Part shown: positions 20,101 through 20,121 of the stretch, piece by piece
Position numbering within the stretch: position 1 is the first letter of the stretch
Layout of the letters: the number at the start of each line of letters is the position of its first letter
NCBI GenBank assembly: GCA_000934455.1
Contig: KN888991.1
Span: 34,910 to 55,030, forward strand
Direction of reading: 5' to 3'
Source of the DNA: Apostichopus parvimensis
Taxonomy: Eukaryota > Echinodermata > Holothuroidea > Aspidochirotida > Stichopodidae
DNA length: 20,121 bases
The notes under the pieces: generated by a model
Told to the model about the DNA's origin: nothing
The model's input: the letters and a program-made list of their open reading frames with translations, nothing else
Databases searched by the model: none
Program-made: the position numbers and the translations under genes

Positions 20101-20121
20101 GCTATATGAACATAACTGGTG
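17111..20121. repeat. Minisatellite array, about 150 copies of a 20-bp unit
   Basis: From 17111 to the window end the sequence is an uninterrupted tandem array. The common unit is gatagatgaatataactggt, and a frequent variant starts gctagatgaat. Most units are exactly 20 bp. Some are shorter (the 19-bp junctions at tgttgtagatgaat near 17179, 17757 and 19267; about 16 bp near 17262-17277) or longer (near 17580 and 17905). Units differ by scattered substitutions. Some changes travel together, for example gatcaatatgactggt. Longer blocks recur, which indicates higher-order amplification. The array runs off the window, so its full length is unknown. The plus-strand unit has taa, tag and tga, while the minus-strand unit has no stop in any frame, so long minus-strand frames arise automatically. 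Confidence 0.97.

Noticed and set aside
17111-20121. CRISPR array
   Set aside because: Units are contiguous with no unique spacers, units are diverged, and the window is eukaryotic in character.

Overview
The window looks like intergenic or intronic DNA from an animal genome, probably a marine invertebrate. It is AT-rich, has no operon-like gene packing, and carries decayed non-LTR retrotransposons, a tRNA-derived SINE, a hAT-type MITE, homopolymer tracts and a long minisatellite. An echinoderm such as a sea cucumber is my best guess from the general look of the repeats, but nothing here proves it. I found no intact protein-coding gene that I recognise.

Layout. Positions 1-300 hold a piece of a plus-strand LINE reverse transcriptase (RT), and the same reading resumes at about 4226 and runs into its 3' UTR near 5081. 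Between them (301-4225) lies a second LINE on the minus strand, inserted inside a tyrosine codon of the first one's RT. This inserted copy keeps recognisable ORF1 (3896-3369), ORF2 endonuclease and RT (2857-721), a 3' UTR and an A/T-rich tail. It has many frameshifts, and a deletion has removed the RT catalytic core.

From 5082 to about 11490 I see no convincing gene. There are several inverted repeats: a complex cluster at 5994-6135, a 20-bp palindrome at 6693-6712, a 14-bp palindrome next to a YY1-type motif near 8021-8049, and a hairpin at 9794-9854. A SINE with Pol III box A and box B and a CATA-repeat tail lies at 11492-11741. A 265-bp hAT-like MITE with a perfect 8-bp target duplication lies at 12235-12499.

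The stretch 14017-14976 is unusually structured. It has a 16-bp tandem duplication, a 22-bp perfect inverted repeat with a 2-bp spacer, a 22-bp spacerless palindrome, and two small open frames on opposite strands, each ending near a splice-donor-like sequence. From 17111 to the end of the window is an uninterrupted array of about 150 diverged 20-bp units with higher-order structure. The repeated tyrosine/serine-rich ORFs on its minus strand are artefacts of a unit that contains no stop codon on that strand.

The readable proteins are all retrotransposon remains, and no genes here act together in a pathway. The best candidates for follow-up are the nested LINE pair, the MITE, the ordered minisatellite, and the unexplained small frames around 14.4-15.0 kb.
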